This document shows positions 1 through 8,734 of a DNA stretch of 41,964 bases, piece by piece; positions within the stretch are counted from its first letter, which is position 1; each line of letters starts with the position of its first letter. The notes under the pieces are model-generated. The model was not told where the DNA came from. It saw only the letters and a list, made by a program, of their open reading frames with translations, and searched no databases. The translations under genes and the position numbers were made by a program. Source of the stretch: Lachnospiraceae bacterium (lineage in GTDB: Bacteria > Bacillota > Clostridia > Lachnospirales > Lachnospiraceae); contig JAILKJ010000047.1 of assembly GCA_024693845.1 (NCBI GenBank), forward strand, positions 1 to 41,964. The letters run 5' to 3'.

Positions 1-1714
1 TGGGATCCAGCACAAACCTGTCGGAAACATAGATCGTTTCCAGGTTGGTGCAGCCATTGAACATATTGGCGATCCTTTCCACACTGGAAGTATCAAAGCT
101 TGACAGATCCAGCTCTGTCAGGGCACTGCAGCCTCGAAACATGCCGCCGGCATCTATCACCTTGGATGTATCCACATTATCCAGATTAACTTTAGACAAG
201 GATTGACAATCTTTAAACAAAAAGCCCATACAGGTGCAGGAAGATGTATCCAGCATACTCAGATCCAGTGATTCAAGATTTCTGCACGAGCCAAACATGT
301 TGCGCATGGTGGTCATACGGGAGGTATCCAGTCCCCGCAGATCCAGCTCGGTCAGATTGATGCAGTTTGCAAACAACCCATAGCTTCCTATACCATCTTC
401 ATAGACGCAGTCAAAGGCAACTACTCCCTTTTCGAAGGAAAGGGAATGAAGCGAGCTAGCGGCTCCCTGACTATCCCGTGAGTTTATCCCGCAAAGAGCA
501 ACCCTGTAGCTGTTTCCGCTGACGGTCATATATTTCGGGATCCGCAGCTTATTATTCTCCTCACTGGGAGTATACAGTTTCAGACGGATGGTGGGAACAG
601 AAGTTCCATTTTCCACTATGCTATCATCCAGTTCATACTGCCAATCCTCCGGTGTGCTGATCCTCGAACCGTTGTCAGCCGTAAAGTATCCCGGATCCGC
701 CTCTCCCCCATCGATGATGGCATAGGTCTTGTCGGTGTACCTCTCATCATAGGCCGTCCCATGATCGCCCCTAAGGCTGGTGCAGTTTTTAAACATATCC
801 TTATCGGCTTCGGGCTCCAGAACAGCGTCGGTAGTAAAATACTCGGAAACCGTGATCATTTGCAGGTTCGTGCAGCCCTCAAACATGGAACTCGTATAAG
901 CGACCGCTTCGGTATCAAAACCTGAAAGATCCAGTTCCTGCAGACTTTCACAATTACAGAACATACCGGACATATCCGTAGCAGTCCCGGTAGTAAAAAG
1001 CCCGCCCAGATTCACCTCGCTGAGAGATTTACACCCGGCAAACATATTATGCATATCAGACATAGCGGATGTACTCAGATTGCTCAGATCCGCCGTTTCC
1101 AGTTTTTCGCAATATTGAAAAAATCCCTGCGTAGGGGTTTCCAGGGTATAAGGAACGCCGATCACTCCCTCTTCGAAAGTAACGGAAGTGATAACACTTC
1201 CCGCATTTCCGCCGGACATGGTATCCTCCGCGCCGATACCAACGAAGATGACCTGTTGGCCAAGGATTTCAGCGGGGATCAGGATGTCGGTCTCGTCTCC
1301 GACATAATCGGAAATAAGGACACAATTCTGGTTTTGATAAGTAACCGGCTGAGCCAGCCCCCAATCGGTAACGGTTGTTTCATAGGGTTCCTGAGGGGAG
1401 TACTTTTGCGCCGACAGCTCCTCTTCATCATCAAGACTTTCAGACGCTTTATCCGCGGCAGAATCCGTCGAGACTGACTCCTCATCAGACGTCATACCAC
1501 TCTTTTGTACAGCACTTTCCTCTGCAGCACCTGTCTCGGCGACACCGGCATCCGTCGCAGTCGTCTCTGACGCTACAGCATCTGTCGCAGTCGTCTCCGT
1601 CACGACAGCCTCCGCAACCGTCGCCGTCTCCTCAGCCATAGCCGGAATCCCTGAAAACGTCAGTATACAGGCCATTGCCATGGCCAGTAATCTCTTTCCC
1701 TCATTTTTCACCAT
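1..1714 (-). CDS. BspA-like leucine-rich-repeat surface protein (partial, C-terminus off the left edge)
   Basis: The frame is open for 571 codons from an ATG at 1714 to the window edge. Residues 1-27 form a signal peptide (positive N-terminus, hydrophobic core, cleavage probably after IPAMA). Residues 28-105 are a low-complexity Ala/Thr/Glu linker with a repeated ETTATDA unit. At least nine copies of the BspA/DUF285 motif (MFxxCxxLxxLDLSxFDTSxV) follow in two blocks, about residues 195-315 and 445-571, separated by about 130 residues without obvious repeats. This family is secreted or wall-attached and in other bacteria mediates adhesion; the role here is inferred. The start overlaps the stop of the upstream permease gene by one base (TAATG), with a GGAAGGGGGA ribosome binding site inside that gene, so translation is probably coupled. 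No LPXTG or wall-anchor can be seen because the end is missing. Confidence 0.9.
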   Translation of the reverse strand, partial: MVKNEGKRLLAMAMACILTFSGIPAMAEETATVAEAVVTETTATDAVASETTATDAGVAETGAAEESAVQKSGMTSDEESVSTDSAADKASESLDDEEELSAQKYSPQEPYETTVTDWGLAQPVTYQNQNCVLISDYVGDETDILIPAEILGQQVIFVGIGAEDTMSGGNAGSVITSVTFEEGVIGVPYTLETPTQGFFQYCEKLETADLSNLSTSAMSDMHNMFAGCKSLSEVNLGGLFTTGTATDMSGMFCNCESLQELDLSGFDTEAVAYTSSMFEGCTNLQMITVSEYFTTDAVLEPEADKDMFKNCTSLRGDHGTAYDERYTDKTYAIIDGGEADPGYFTADNGSRISTPEDWQYELDDSIVENGTSVPTIRLKLYTPSEENNKLRIPKYMTVSGNSYRVALCGINSRDSQGAASSLHSLSFEKGVVAFDCVYEDGIGSYGLFANCINLTELDLRGLDTSRMTTMRNMFGSCRNLESLDLSMLDTSSCTCMGFLFKDCQSLSKVNLDNVDTSKVIDAGGMFRGCSALTELDLSSFDTSSVERIANMFNGCTNLETIYVSDRFVLDP

Positions 1715-3831
1715 TATGAAAGTCCCCCTTCCGCTGCTCTTTTCCCGCGAAATCCCACAAGATAATATCCCAATAAAACCGCTGCTGCCGCGCCGCCGAA
1801 AAGTCCGAAGACAGCCAGCGGACTGCTGAGGGCGGCAGGATCAAGCTCCATCAGCTTCTGCAGTCTGCCGGGGTACCATTCCACCAGACAGGCTGCCAGG
1901 TTGTTGCAAAAATGCATCATCATGGATACGAAGATGCTGCGGCTCCGATAGGCCGCCATGGTAAAGGAAAGACCGATGATCCCCACGGTAAAGAACCGCA
2001 GGATGCTCATATGATAGGCGGCAAAAATGATCGCCGTAGCTGCGATCACAAGCGCCGGCTTGTATTTTTCTTTAATGGTTCCCATGAAGAATCCACGGAA
2101 CAAAAGCTCCTCTCCCATGGCAGGCATCAGTGCGATAAAGATCACCGTCAAAGGCTTGGACTGGGTGCTCAGGAAATCATTCAGCTCCACCAGATTGTCC
2201 GCGCTCTCTTTAAACACGCCTGCCAGCAGGGCCCCCACAAACAGGGCCAGGATGAAGGCTCCCACAAACATCAGAAAGCCCCCTGCAAAAGCTGCCGGAT
2301 GGGGCATGTTGAAGGAAAACAGCTTCTTTATATCCGTCCTTATATACCAGGCATAAAGAAGAGGAATCAGCAGGATGATCCCCTGCTGTACCGCCACGCC
2401 GTAAAAGCCCAGTTTTGCCACGGCAAAGGTCCCGATATACAGCATCAGAAGCAGTGTCAGGCTCATTACCAGCACCACATCGCCGCCGCCGGGCATCTGA
2501 CCCTTTTTCATATCACTGCGTTTGGAAAACAGATGTACCGAAGCAAAGCCCTCGGAAAAGAGCACCGCTTCGCTGTTGTACAGGCGGCTTAAGACCAGCA
2601 CCGCCAGCAGACTGTAGGCGATGTTGGTGAACAGAACGATCCCGTAGAGACCGTAATCATTGGTGAAGCCGAAAAGGCTTTTGATCATCAGCGCCACATT
2701 GACCACCGGGATCACCGAGGTCTTCTGTGTCAGCTCCACATTGGGGACCATGGCCGCATAGCTGGAAAACATCACCACCAGCATCACCGGCGTGATATAG
2801 TTGTTGGCCTCCTTAAAGCTCCCCGCGAAGATGCAGGTGCACATACAGATGGCCGTGACCAGCATGGCAAAAAAGACCATGACCAGCAGCGTAAAGCCGA
2901 TCCCCGGCAGGAAAACGGAATAATTCAATGAGATCCCCATCTCCGAATTGCCGGACATGGCGCCGGATACCAGAAACATCATGGCACCGCCCATGGAGAC
3001 CACGTTCAAAAAGGCGGATATGCAGGCAATGAGCGAAACCGCCAGAAACTTGCTCATGATCATTTCCAGATTGGTAACAGGCAGGGTCAGGAGAGTCTCC
3101 AGTGTGCCTCTTTCCTTCTCTCCCGCCGTCACATCAATGGCCGGATACATGGCCCCCAACAAAACGCTGGTGATGATGAAGAAGGGAAGGAGGGATCCGA
3201 TCTGATTTCCCACGGACTCCTCCGTAGACGACAGATCATGCCCCTGGAAAGTGACGGCATCCAGAAAAGCGTCCGCATCCAGACCTTCTTCATCCAGGGT
3301 TTCTCTTCTCACCTTTTCCCTGTACAGTCCCAGCACATCATTCAGGGCATTTTTTGCAATGTTGGAATCCGTCTGTGCCGACAGATAGCAGACATCAAAG
3401 CTGCCATCCTCCTTCTGTCGGATAAATCCGTTTAATACCTTGGCATCCAGACCTCTTGTCAGAAGATCCTTTTCCTCCTCTGCTTCGGTATCCTGCTTTT
3501 TCTCTTTTGCGCTCTCTTCCTTCTTTACATCGGCCAGCTTCATCTCCACCTCATGGCTTGTGAGCACCTTCAGCTTGTATCCGATCTCTTCCTCATCCTC
3601 ATTGATAATGGTCAGAAGCTCCCTGGATATCTCAGGCTCTGTATCCAGGCAGACCTTATACACTTTTTCCTCCTGGGAGGTGGTGATGGCATTCATCAGA
3701 AATACCATGGCTACGATCAGCAGGGGATACAAAACGATCGGCAGGAGGATCATCATGGCTACCGTCTTTTTATCCCGGAGGATATCCATCATCTCACGCT
3801 TGAAAAGCGCCCATACGGCTGCGATCTTCAT
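1714..3831 (-). CDS. ABC-2 type permease fused to a CPBP (CAAX-like) intramembrane protease
   Basis: A 705-residue membrane protein. The N-terminal half looks like a NatB-type ABC-2 permease: a first membrane helix at about residues 21-46, a long acidic extracytoplasmic region, then a cluster of helices. The C-terminal half carries the CPBP signature: E574-E575-x3-R579, H607 at the end of an FAAYH segment, and H640 followed by N643/N644. These are the expected glutamate/histidine residues of the Abi/Rce1-like glutamic protease fold. The upstream ATPase gene overlaps it by four bases (ATGA), so the two form one transporter; the protease may process or protect against an exported peptide (inference). 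Such permease/protease fusions are known in Firmicutes. Substrate unknown. Confidence 0.9.
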   Translation of the reverse strand: MKIAAVWALFKREMMDILRDKKTVAMMILLPIVLYPLLIVAMVFLMNAITTSQEEKVYKVCLDTEPEISRELLTIINEDEEEIGYKLKVLTSHEVEMKLADVKKEESAKEKKQDTEAEEEKDLLTRGLDAKVLNGFIRQKEDGSFDVCYLSAQTDSNIAKNALNDVLGLYREKVRRETLDEEGLDADAFLDAVTFQGHDLSSTEESVGNQIGSLLPFFIITSVLLGAMYPAIDVTAGEKERGTLETLLTLPVTNLEMIMSKFLAVSLIACISAFLNVVSMGGAMMFLVSGAMSGNSEMGISLNYSVFLPGIGFTLLVMVFFAMLVTAICMCTCIFAGSFKEANNYITPVMLVVMFSSYAAMVPNVELTQKTSVIPVVNVALMIKSLFGFTNDYGLYGIVLFTNIAYSLLAVLVLSRLYNSEAVLFSEGFASVHLFSKRSDMKKGQMPGGGDVVLVMSLTLLLMLYIGTFAVAKLGFYGVAVQQGIILLIPLLYAWYIRTDIKKLFSFNMPHPAAFAGGFLMFVGAFILALFVGALLAGVFKESADNLVELNDFLSTQSKPLTVIFIALMPAMGEELLFRGFFMGTIKEKYKPALVIAATAIIFAAYHMSILRFFTVGIIGLSFTMAAYRSRSIFVSMMMHFCNNLAACLVEWYPGRLQKLMELDPAALSSPLAVFGLFGGAAAAVLLGYYLVGFRGKRAAEGGLS

Positions 3832-4673
3832 GGCTCTTCCTCCCTGCTTTCTGTTTCTTCCATGGCAGTTTCTCCCGATTCCTCTCCGGCGTTTTGTTCC
3901 TGCATCACCTTGTGAAAAGCATCCCTGAGGCTCTCTGCCCCGAAACGCTCCATAATACTTTCGGGACTCCCCTCACATACGATCCTCCCCTTACAGATCA
4001 TCAGGATCCGATCGCACAAAAACTGTGCCTCCTCCAGATAATGAGTGGAGTAGAGCACAGTTTTCCCTGCTTCTTTTTGCTGCTTCATAAAAGAGACGAT
4101 GGCATCCGCACTGAGGATATCCAGTCCCAGCGTGGGTTCGTCAAAAATATAGATATCGGGTTCGTGGATCAGAGTCCTGGCTATGGATGCCCTTTGGGTC
4201 TGTCCCGTGGAAAGTCGTTCGATCCGGTTATCCAGAAACTCTCCCATATCAAGGACCGAAGAGATCTTCTCTATCCTGGCAGCAGTCTCCTCCCTGTCGA
4301 TGCCGTAGATCTCTCCCAGCATCTGCAGCATTTCCCGTACACTGAGCCTGTGATACAGCTTCGTATTGCCGGAAAGGTAACCGATATGGTTTTTGGCCTT
4401 GACGGGATCCGTAATGCATTCCCCGTTTGTATCGGTGATCATGACGCTTCCTTCCGTGGGCTGCATCAGGCATCCCAGCATGCGGAGAAGCGTGGTCTTC
4501 CCGGCACCGTTGGGCCCTAAAAGGCCCACGATCTCACCGGTCTGCACCTCAAAGGATACATGGTCCACCGCAAGGAAGGTTTCCTTTTTGCTCCTTGACG
4601 CCTTCCCTTTTTTCTTATCCTCACTCATCACAGTCCTGTCGAACTGCTTGCATAACGCCTCTGCTCTGATCAT
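3828..4673 (-). CDS. ABC transporter ATP-binding protein (NatA/CcmA-like)
   Basis: A 281-residue nucleotide-binding subunit. Walker A GPNGAGKT is at residues 53-60, the LSTGQ signature at 154-158 and Walker B YIFDEP at 175-180. The switch histidine sits in YSTHYLEEA. An unusual lysine-rich stretch (about residues 17-31) is inserted between the first strand and the LAVDHVSF segment. The C-terminus is a glutamate-rich tail. The gene is followed with a four-base ATGA overlap by the permease/CPBP fusion, which must be its membrane partner. The upstream 180 bases are AT-rich and shared with a divergent gene; an imperfect inverted repeat around 4738-4790 could be regulatory. Substrate not predictable. 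Confidence 0.93.
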   Translation of the reverse strand: MIRAEALCKQFDRTVMSEDKKKGKASRSKKETFLAVDHVSFEVQTGEIVGLLGPNGAGKTTLLRMLGCLMQPTEGSVMITDTNGECITDPVKAKNHIGYLSGNTKLYHRLSVREMLQMLGEIYGIDREETAARIEKISSVLDMGEFLDNRIERLSTGQTQRASIARTLIHEPDIYIFDEPTLGLDILSADAIVSFMKQQKEAGKTVLYSTHYLEEAQFLCDRILMICKGRIVCEGSPESIMERFGAESLRDAFHKVMQEQNAGEESGETAMEETESREEEP

Positions 4674-4855
4674 CCGATCCTATCCTCAGTCATTACAATT
4701 CCGTTTCGGTGGTTACAGACGATAACCACTCACATTACAGTATACTACGATAACGAATATAATGATACTATTTTCGTATATACCAAATGACCTTGCATCC
4801 CTTCGCGATCAGATGGTAGAATTATAATCATCAAATACGCGGGGAGGTATTTTTC

Positions 4856-6694
4856 TTGAAAAAAGTAAAATGGGGTGTTCTGGGAACTGCGGGAATCGCC
4901 GCAAGCTGTACCATACCGGGCATGCAAAAAGCTGAGGGCTGTGAGCTGTATGCCGTAGCCGGCAGGAGCCTGAAGAAAGCAGAGGACTTCAGGGAACGGT
5001 TCGGCTTTGAGAAGGCCTATGAAGGCTATGATGCACTGCTGGAGGATCCACAGGTGGAGGCCGTCTACGTGCCTCTGCCCAATGACATCCACTGTCAGTG
5101 GGTCATCAAAGCCTTGGAGGCAGGCAAGCATGTTCTGTGTGAAAAGCCTCTTGCCATGAATGAAAGCGAAGTCCGACGGATGTTTGAGGCTGCCCGCAAA
5201 AGCGGCCGCATCCTGATGGAAGCCTACGCCTATCTGCACAGCCCCTATGTTAAAAGGCTGAAGCAGATCATTTCCGACGGCGTGATCGGTGAAGTTGATT
5301 ACATCGATACCGCTTTTCTGACACAGGACTATTCCGAGGATTTCCGCCTGCATAAGGATAAAGGCGGCGGCGGAATCTATGATATCGGCTGCTACTGCAC
5401 CACCATGATCCTTTCCCTCGTCGACTCTCCCATCCGCTATCTCAAAACGGATGCCGAGCTCGATCAGGAGGGCGTAGATCATTTTGCTTCCGTGATGATG
5501 CAATTCGAAAACGGCGTACGTGCTTCCTTCCATGCGGGAATGTGTCTCGGCACAGACAGCAACGATCGCTATGACAGGCTGTTCATCCATGGCTCAAAGG
5601 GCTATATCCGCTCCGATGTGGAATACAATCAGGAAGGTGATCTTTGCTTTACCGTTACCGTGAAGGATGAAAACGGAGACCGAACCTCCCACACGGAGAA
5701 AGTATTTTCAGCTTCCAACTACAGCCTGGAGCTTGACCAGATGAATGCCTGCATCAGAGAAAAGGAAACGCCCTATATCACCGAAGCATTTTCTCTTCGC
5801 AACATGCACCTGTTGGATCGGATCCTGGATCTGTCCGGCTATACCGACGTTCGTGAAAGCTTCACTTTGGATAACGGTGTGACGATCCCCGCCGTGGGAT
5901 TCGGTTCCTATCTGGCTACGGAAAAAAGCGAAACCGAAGTGATCAAAAGCGCACTGGATGCCGGCTACCGGTATATCGATACCGCCAGCTTTTACCATAA
6001 CGAGGAACAGATCGGAAAGGCTCTTTCCGAATACGGGATCCCCAGGGAAGAGGTCTTTTTATGCAGCAAGGTGTGGAAGACGGATCTCGGCCGTGAAAAG
6101 ACCCTGCGTTCCTTTGCCGAAAGCTGTCAAAGACTTCGAACCGATTATCTGGATCTGTATCTGATCCACTGGCCCAAGGATGATCCCGATGACCCGGACT
6201 GGAAAGAAAAAGTACAGGGTTCCTGGGCTGCCATGGAAGAGCTCTATGAGCAGGGAAAAGTCAGAGCCATCGGTCTCTCCAATTTCCTACCCCATCATAT
6301 CATGGCACTGACGGAAACGGCGAAGATCAAGCCCATGGTAGATCAATTGGAACTTCACCCGGGATACATGCAGGAGTATACCCTCTCCTACCTGCGAGGC
6401 GAAGGCATCCTTCCCCAGGCATGGAGCCCGCTGGGACGGGCAAGGGTGCTGCAGGATCCGGTCGTTTTATCCCTTGCGGATAAATACGGAAAGAGTGCGG
6501 CACAGTTACTGCTTCGCTATCTGCTGCAGCGTGGTATCCCCGTGATCCCCAAGGCCTCTTCTCCTGAGCGCCTTGCAGAGAACAAAAAAATCTTTGATTT
6601 TGCTATATCGCCGGAGGACATGTCGATGCTCTCCACCCTGCCGCAGACCGGCTGGTCCGGAGAGCATCCAGACAGAGCAAATGAACTTCCCTGA
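4856..6694 (+). CDS. Gfo/Idh/MocA oxidoreductase - aldo/keto reductase fusion protein
   Basis: A 612-residue two-enzyme protein. Residues 1-330 are a Gfo/Idh/MocA dehydrogenase: Rossmann motif GVLGTAGIA (7-15), CEKPLA with Lys97 in the conserved EKP, and GGGIYDIGCY (171-180). Residues 335-612 are an aldo/keto reductase starting at LDNGVTIPAVGFG, with the full catalytic tetrad Asp375, Tyr380, Lys405 and His438. Both halves use NAD(P)(H) and act on sugars or polyols in known relatives, so a coupled oxidation/reduction of a carbohydrate is plausible but inferred. The start is TTG at 4856, chosen because GGGGAGGT lies eight bases upstream; a TATAAT (about 4825) precedes it with no good -35. The reading frame is continuous across the junction, with no sign of a lost stop. 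Confidence 0.9.
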   Translation: MKKVKWGVLGTAGIAASCTIPGMQKAEGCELYAVAGRSLKKAEDFRERFGFEKAYEGYDALLEDPQVEAVYVPLPNDIHCQWVIKALEAGKHVLCEKPLAMNESEVRRMFEAARKSGRILMEAYAYLHSPYVKRLKQIISDGVIGEVDYIDTAFLTQDYSEDFRLHKDKGGGGIYDIGCYCTTMILSLVDSPIRYLKTDAELDQEGVDHFASVMMQFENGVRASFHAGMCLGTDSNDRYDRLFIHGSKGYIRSDVEYNQEGDLCFTVTVKDENGDRTSHTEKVFSASNYSLELDQMNACIREKETPYITEAFSLRNMHLLDRILDLSGYTDVRESFTLDNGVTIPAVGFGSYLATEKSETEVIKSALDAGYRYIDTASFYHNEEQIGKALSEYGIPREEVFLCSKVWKTDLGREKTLRSFAESCQRLRTDYLDLYLIHWPKDDPDDPDWKEKVQGSWAAMEELYEQGKVRAIGLSNFLPHHIMALTETAKIKPMVDQLELHPGYMQEYTLSYLRGEGILPQAWSPLGRARVLQDPVVLSLADKYGKSAAQLLLRYLLQRGIPVIPKASSPERLAENKKIFDFAISPEDMSMLSTLPQTGWSGEHPDRANELP

Positions 6695-6731
6695 ACAAAT
6701 CACACACCGATACCATAAGAAAATGATTACC

Positions 6732-6763
6732 AAAACAGCCCGATGAAATCATCGGGCTGTTTT
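6732..6763. terminator. Bidirectional rho-independent terminator
   Basis: A perfect 15-bp inverted repeat (AAAACAGCCCGATGA, two-base spacer, complement) with A-run on one side and T-run on the other. It lies between the stop of the fusion oxidoreductase (plus strand) and the stop of trmD (minus strand), so it can end both transcripts. Confidence 0.9.
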
Positions 6764-6773
6764 CATGATCGTA

Positions 6774-7484
6774 CTATGATCCGTTCTGCTTCTTGAGCCA
6801 GGCCTCGTACAGGTCCGGCCTTCTTTGCTTCGTTCTTTCGATGGACTGCTCCAGACGCCAGCGGTCCACGGCTGCGTGATCCCCGGATAAAAGGATCGCC
6901 GGGACCTCCTTGTCATGCCATACCGCGGGCCGTGAATACTGGGGATATTCCAACAAGCCATTCTGAAAGGAATCTGTCTGTGCACTTTCATCATTGCTCA
7001 GAACCCCGGGAACCAGTCTTGCTATGGCATCGATCATCACAAGGGCCGGCAGCTCACCGCCGGTGAGCACATAGTCTCCGATGGAGATCTCATCCGTTAC
7101 CACCTCTTCCAGAACTCTTTCATCGATCCCTTCATAGTGCCCGCACAGAAAGATCAGGTCATCTGCCCCGGAGAGCTCTTTTGCCAAAGCCTGATCAAAA
7201 ACGCGACCCTGAGGCGTAACGTAGATCACGCGCGTTTTGGCATCCGCCGGGATCTGCTCCACCACATGCTGCACACAGTCATAGACGGGCTGTGCCTGCA
7301 TCAGCATACCCGCACCGCCGCCGTAGGTGTAATCGTCCACACTGTGATGTTTATTGTTTGCAAAATCCCTGATGTTCAAAGCCTGTGCCTGAATGATGTC
7401 TTTTTCCATGGCACGACCCAAAATACTGGTATTCAGGCTTTCCATGATCATCTCGGGGAATAATGTCAATACATGAAATCTCAT
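6774..7484 (-). CDS. trmD: tRNA (guanine(37)-N1)-methyltransferase
   Basis: A SPOUT-class methyltransferase of 236 residues that makes m1G37 in tRNAs reading CNN codons, preventing +1 frameshifts. The N-terminal MRFHVLTLFPEM matches the family start, and the trefoil-knot segment YGGGAGMLMQAQPV and GDYVLTGGELPA are present. I place the start at the ATG at 7484, preceded by GGATGAG, rather than at an in-frame TTG four codons upstream. It is the last gene of ylxM-ffh-rpsP-khpA-rimM-trmD. The gene for ribosomal protein L19, which commonly follows trmD, is not here; a terminator follows instead. Confidence 0.96.
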   Translation of the reverse strand: MRFHVLTLFPEMIMESLNTSILGRAMEKDIIQAQALNIRDFANNKHHSVDDYTYGGGAGMLMQAQPVYDCVQHVVEQIPADAKTRVIYVTPQGRVFDQALAKELSGADDLIFLCGHYEGIDERVLEEVVTDEISIGDYVLTGGELPALVMIDAIARLVPGVLSNDESAQTDSFQNGLLEYPQYSRPAVWHDKEVPAILLSGDHAAVDRWRLEQSIERTKQRRPDLYEAWLKKQNGS

Positions 7485-7526
7485 ATTCTCATCCAATCAA
7501 TTCAACTGAAGAAAACATCCTTTACA

Positions 7527-8066
7527 TCAGTCCAGCAGTCCCGGCATGATATGAGCCGTGACAACTCCCTGATCGATATCCATCTTCAGGATACACTCCT
7601 TAATGGAGGGAAACAACAGCTCGTGTCCTTTCGCAAGGATCGTCCCTGCCACTTTACCTCCGTAGGCTTCGATCACCAGGACTTCGTTGGCTCCGGTACT
7701 GATCACATCGCTGATCACGCCGATCTTTTCGTCCTCATCACTGATGACCTCCATCCCGATCAGATCCGAGATAAAGTACTCATCCTTTTTCAGCTTTACC
7801 GCATGTTCGCGATCCACCAGAAGGGGACACTCACGATACCGCTCCGCATCCTCGGGGGTATCGATCCCTTCAAACTTGAGGATGGCAAACTGTTTGATAT
7901 ACTGAACCTTCTCTACTTTTACATGGATATCGCCCTTGCGGGTCTGAAGGATATATTCCTGTCCCGCCTTAAAGCGTTTAACGTCGTCCGTAGTGGGAAA
8001 CACCCTGACGGCGCCTCTTACCCCGTGGGGTTTGGTGATCACACCGATCTGCAAATATTCCTGCAT
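7527..8066 (-). CDS. rimM: 16S rRNA processing / 30S maturation factor RimM
   Basis: A 179-residue protein that binds S19 and helps maturation of the 30S head. The start MQEYLQIGVITKPHGVRGAV is the family's N-terminal RimM motif, followed by the PRC-barrel domain (YFISDLIGMEV to the end). The ATG at 8066 is preceded at eight bases by TGAGGT. An in-frame extension of 22 codons upstream lacks similarity and would run to within a few bases of khpA, so it was not used. Position between khpA and trmD is the usual one. Confidence 0.95.
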   Translation of the reverse strand: MQEYLQIGVITKPHGVRGAVRVFPTTDDVKRFKAGQEYILQTRKGDIHVKVEKVQYIKQFAILKFEGIDTPEDAERYRECPLLVDREHAVKLKKDEYFISDLIGMEVISDEDEKIGVISDVISTGANEVLVIEAYGGKVAGTILAKGHELLFPSIKECILKMDIDQGVVTAHIMPGLLD

Positions 8067-8145
8067 CTGAATTACCTCAAAATCAAAGAAAAGGGACACC
8101 GCTTTTGCAAGTTGTGTCCCGTGTTGTGTCAAAGTCAGCAGCCGC

Positions 8146-8376
8146 TTACTCTAAGATCTGAACATCCACGAATTTACCGGACTCCAGAGAGGCAGCCTTA
8201 ACGACACTGCGGATCGCCTTTGCGATCCTGCCCTGTTTACCGATCACTTTTCCCATATCGGAAGGAGCGACGCGAAGCTGAACCGTCACATCTCTGCCTT
8301 CTTCTTTTTCGGTTACCTGAACCTGTTCGGGATGATCGACAAGGGCCTTGGCAATGACTTCCACCAATTCTTTCAT
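8146..8376 (-). CDS. khpA: KH-domain RNA-binding protein KhpA (YlqC)
   Basis: A 76-residue single KH-domain protein. The GxxG RNA-binding loop appears as VIGKQGRIAKAIRS near residues 44-57. In other Firmicutes KhpA pairs with KhpB and affects cell-size control and RNA binding; this is family knowledge. It is the fourth gene of the ffh operon, located between rpsP and rimM as usual, with a GGAGG ribosome binding site. Confidence 0.94.
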   Translation of the reverse strand: MKELVEVIAKALVDHPEQVQVTEKEEGRDVTVQLRVAPSDMGKVIGKQGRIAKAIRSVVKAASLESGKFVDVQILE

Positions 8377-8412
8377 ACTCTTGTCCTCCAGAAAAAAGAT
8401 TCCTGTCCCCTA

Positions 8413-8649
8413 TCAGATGCCTGCCTGTTTGAACAATCTTGCAACTACGTCGGTGGGCTGTGCACCGGTAGCGAGCCACTTCTTGGCTGCTTCCTCATTT
8501 ACCTTTACAACGCAGGGCTCCTGGTTGGGATCGTAGTAACCGATCTCCTCGATGAACCTTCCGTCTCTGGGTGCTCTGCCGTCTGCTACGACGATACGAT
8601 AGAAGGGAGCCTTCTTCTGACCCATTCTCTTTAATCTGATCTTTACCAT
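8413..8649 (-). CDS. rpsP: 30S ribosomal protein S16
   Basis: A 78-residue protein matching bacterial S16 throughout: [25 protein letters not shown] at the start, [12 protein letters not shown] in the middle and the conserved [13 protein letters not shown] near the C-terminus. It assembles early in the 16S rRNA 5' domain. A strong TGGAGGT ribosome binding site lies at the right spacing. A stem-loop occupies the space between ffh and this gene. Confidence 0.98.
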   Translation of the reverse strand: MVKIRLKRMGQKKAPFYRIVVADGRAPRDGRFIEEIGYYDPNQEPCVVKVNEEAAKKWLATGAQPTDVVARLFKQAGI

Positions 8650-8699
8650 GTTCTTTTACCTCCAAAAATGTTAATTCCCTGTTGCGGGTTTCATTCTCT

Positions 8700-8732
8700 A
8701 TATGAATCCAGTTTCCAAACTGAACCTCATAT
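8700..8732 (-). other. Intergenic stem-loop between ffh and rpsP
   Basis: An inner perfect palindrome, CAGTTT-CC-AAACTG (8709-8722), is flanked by matching ATATGA/TCATAT arms. There is no T-run, so it is not a terminator. It could be an RNA-processing or stability element adjusting S16 output relative to Ffh (inference). Confidence 0.45.
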
Positions 8733-8734
8733 CA

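Noticed and set aside
1049-1641. Plus-strand frames over the BspA region
   Set aside because: They are antisense to the uninterrupted 571-codon BspA-like frame with signal peptide and repeats.
4738-4790. Imperfect inverted repeat around TATACTACGA / TCGTATATA in the divergent intergenic region
   Set aside because: Too imperfect and AT-rich to claim as an operator; mentioned only in the ATPase entry.
4745-5590. Minus-strand frame of 281 codons opposite the fusion oxidoreductase
   Set aside because: Shadow of a well-supported plus-strand gene with intact catalytic motifs; no family features in its own translation.
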